Shown here: piece after piece, positions 63,745-64,000 of the stretch | How the letters are laid out: each line of letters begins with the position of its first letter | Numbering within the stretch: position 1 is the stretch's first letter | Assembly: GCA_963575745.1 (NCBI GenBank) | Contig: CAUYUJ010018488.1 | Span: 90,001-154,000 of the forward strand | Reading direction: 5' to 3' | DNA from: Prorocentrum cordatum | Lineage: Eukaryota; Sar; Dinophyceae; Prorocentrales; Prorocentraceae | Length of the DNA: 64,000 nt | The notes under the pieces: generated by a model | Told to the model about the DNA's origin: nothing | What the model saw: only the letters and a program-made list of their open reading frames with translations | Databases searched by the model: none | Translations under genes and position numbers: made by a program

Positions 63745-64000
63745 CGGCACACCGAGGAGGAGGAGCAGGAGGAGGAGGAGGAGGAGGAGGAGGAGGAGGA
63801 GGGGGGAGGGGAGGAGGAGGAGGAGGAGGAGGGAGGAGGGAGGAGGAGGAGGAGGAGGAGGAGGAGGAGGAGGAGGAGGAGGAGGACGGAGGACGGAGGA
63901 GGAGGAGGAGGAGGAGGAGGAGGAGGAGAGGAGGAGGAGGAGGAAGCGGAGGAGGGAGGAGGAGGATGAGGAGGAGGAGGAGGAGGGAGGAGGAGCCGGA
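63745..64000. repeat. (GGA)n tract running off the window
   Basis: GGA units with GGGA variants and one ACGGAGGACGGA interruption. Purine-rich on the + strand. Confidence 0.97.

Overview
This window looks like nuclear DNA from a core dinoflagellate. The strongest evidence is an exact 22-nt dinoflagellate spliced-leader sequence on the minus strand at 15080-15101, at the very start of a retrotransposon. The rest fits that group: GC-rich sequence, very dense microsatellites (mostly CCT, also ATC, CAA, ATT, CA and TA), decayed retroelements, many fold-back elements and almost no recognisable host gene. A genus cannot be fixed by eye. No bacterial operon, rRNA, tRNA or CRISPR array was seen.

Layout. 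1-9 kb: dispersed composite repeats, a 1.2-kb ATC array, CCT tracts and three copies of a T-shaped fold-back element. 9-15.1 kb: a nearly full-length non-LTR retrotransposon (LINE) on the minus strand, made of spliced leader, ORF1 with a zinc finger and coiled coil, then ORF2 with APE endonuclease, reverse transcriptase, RNase H and C-terminal cysteine motifs. It is flanked by a 19-bp direct repeat inside CCT microsatellites. ORF1 is open; ORF2 has several frameshifts, altered catalytic residues and a TA tract inside RNase H. 15-24.9 kb: CCT, ATT and CA tracts, a fourth and fifth T-shaped fold-back, a candidate pair of terminal host exons with an 82-nt GT-AG intron, and two smaller retroelement fragments. 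25-27.4 kb: a less GC-rich island whose minus strand reads like diverse protein, including a possible membrane protein. 27-46 kb: repeats, notably an 87-bp tandem array inside a dispersed unit that also occurs at 1.6-2.0 kb, two large terminal-inverted-repeat elements carrying an 18-bp minisatellite, and several near-perfect palindromes. 46.8-57.5 kb: a decayed Ty1/copia-type LTR retrotransposon on the minus strand (GAG-pre-integrase, integrase, RT, RNase H) whose RT-RNase H part is present twice in tandem, with candidate LTRs at both ends. 57.5-64 kb: a small T-shaped element, a second compound CCT-ATC array, a minisatellite and a terminal GGA tract.

How it fits together. Almost everything interpretable is mobile or formerly mobile DNA plus simple-sequence DNA. 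The LINE carrying a leader that is added only by trans-splicing indicates that its RNA was trans-spliced before being copied back into the genome. Many of the long open frames are artefacts of three-base repeats, which stay open in all six frames, and are not annotated as genes. Family assignments come from motifs read by eye, not from a database search.
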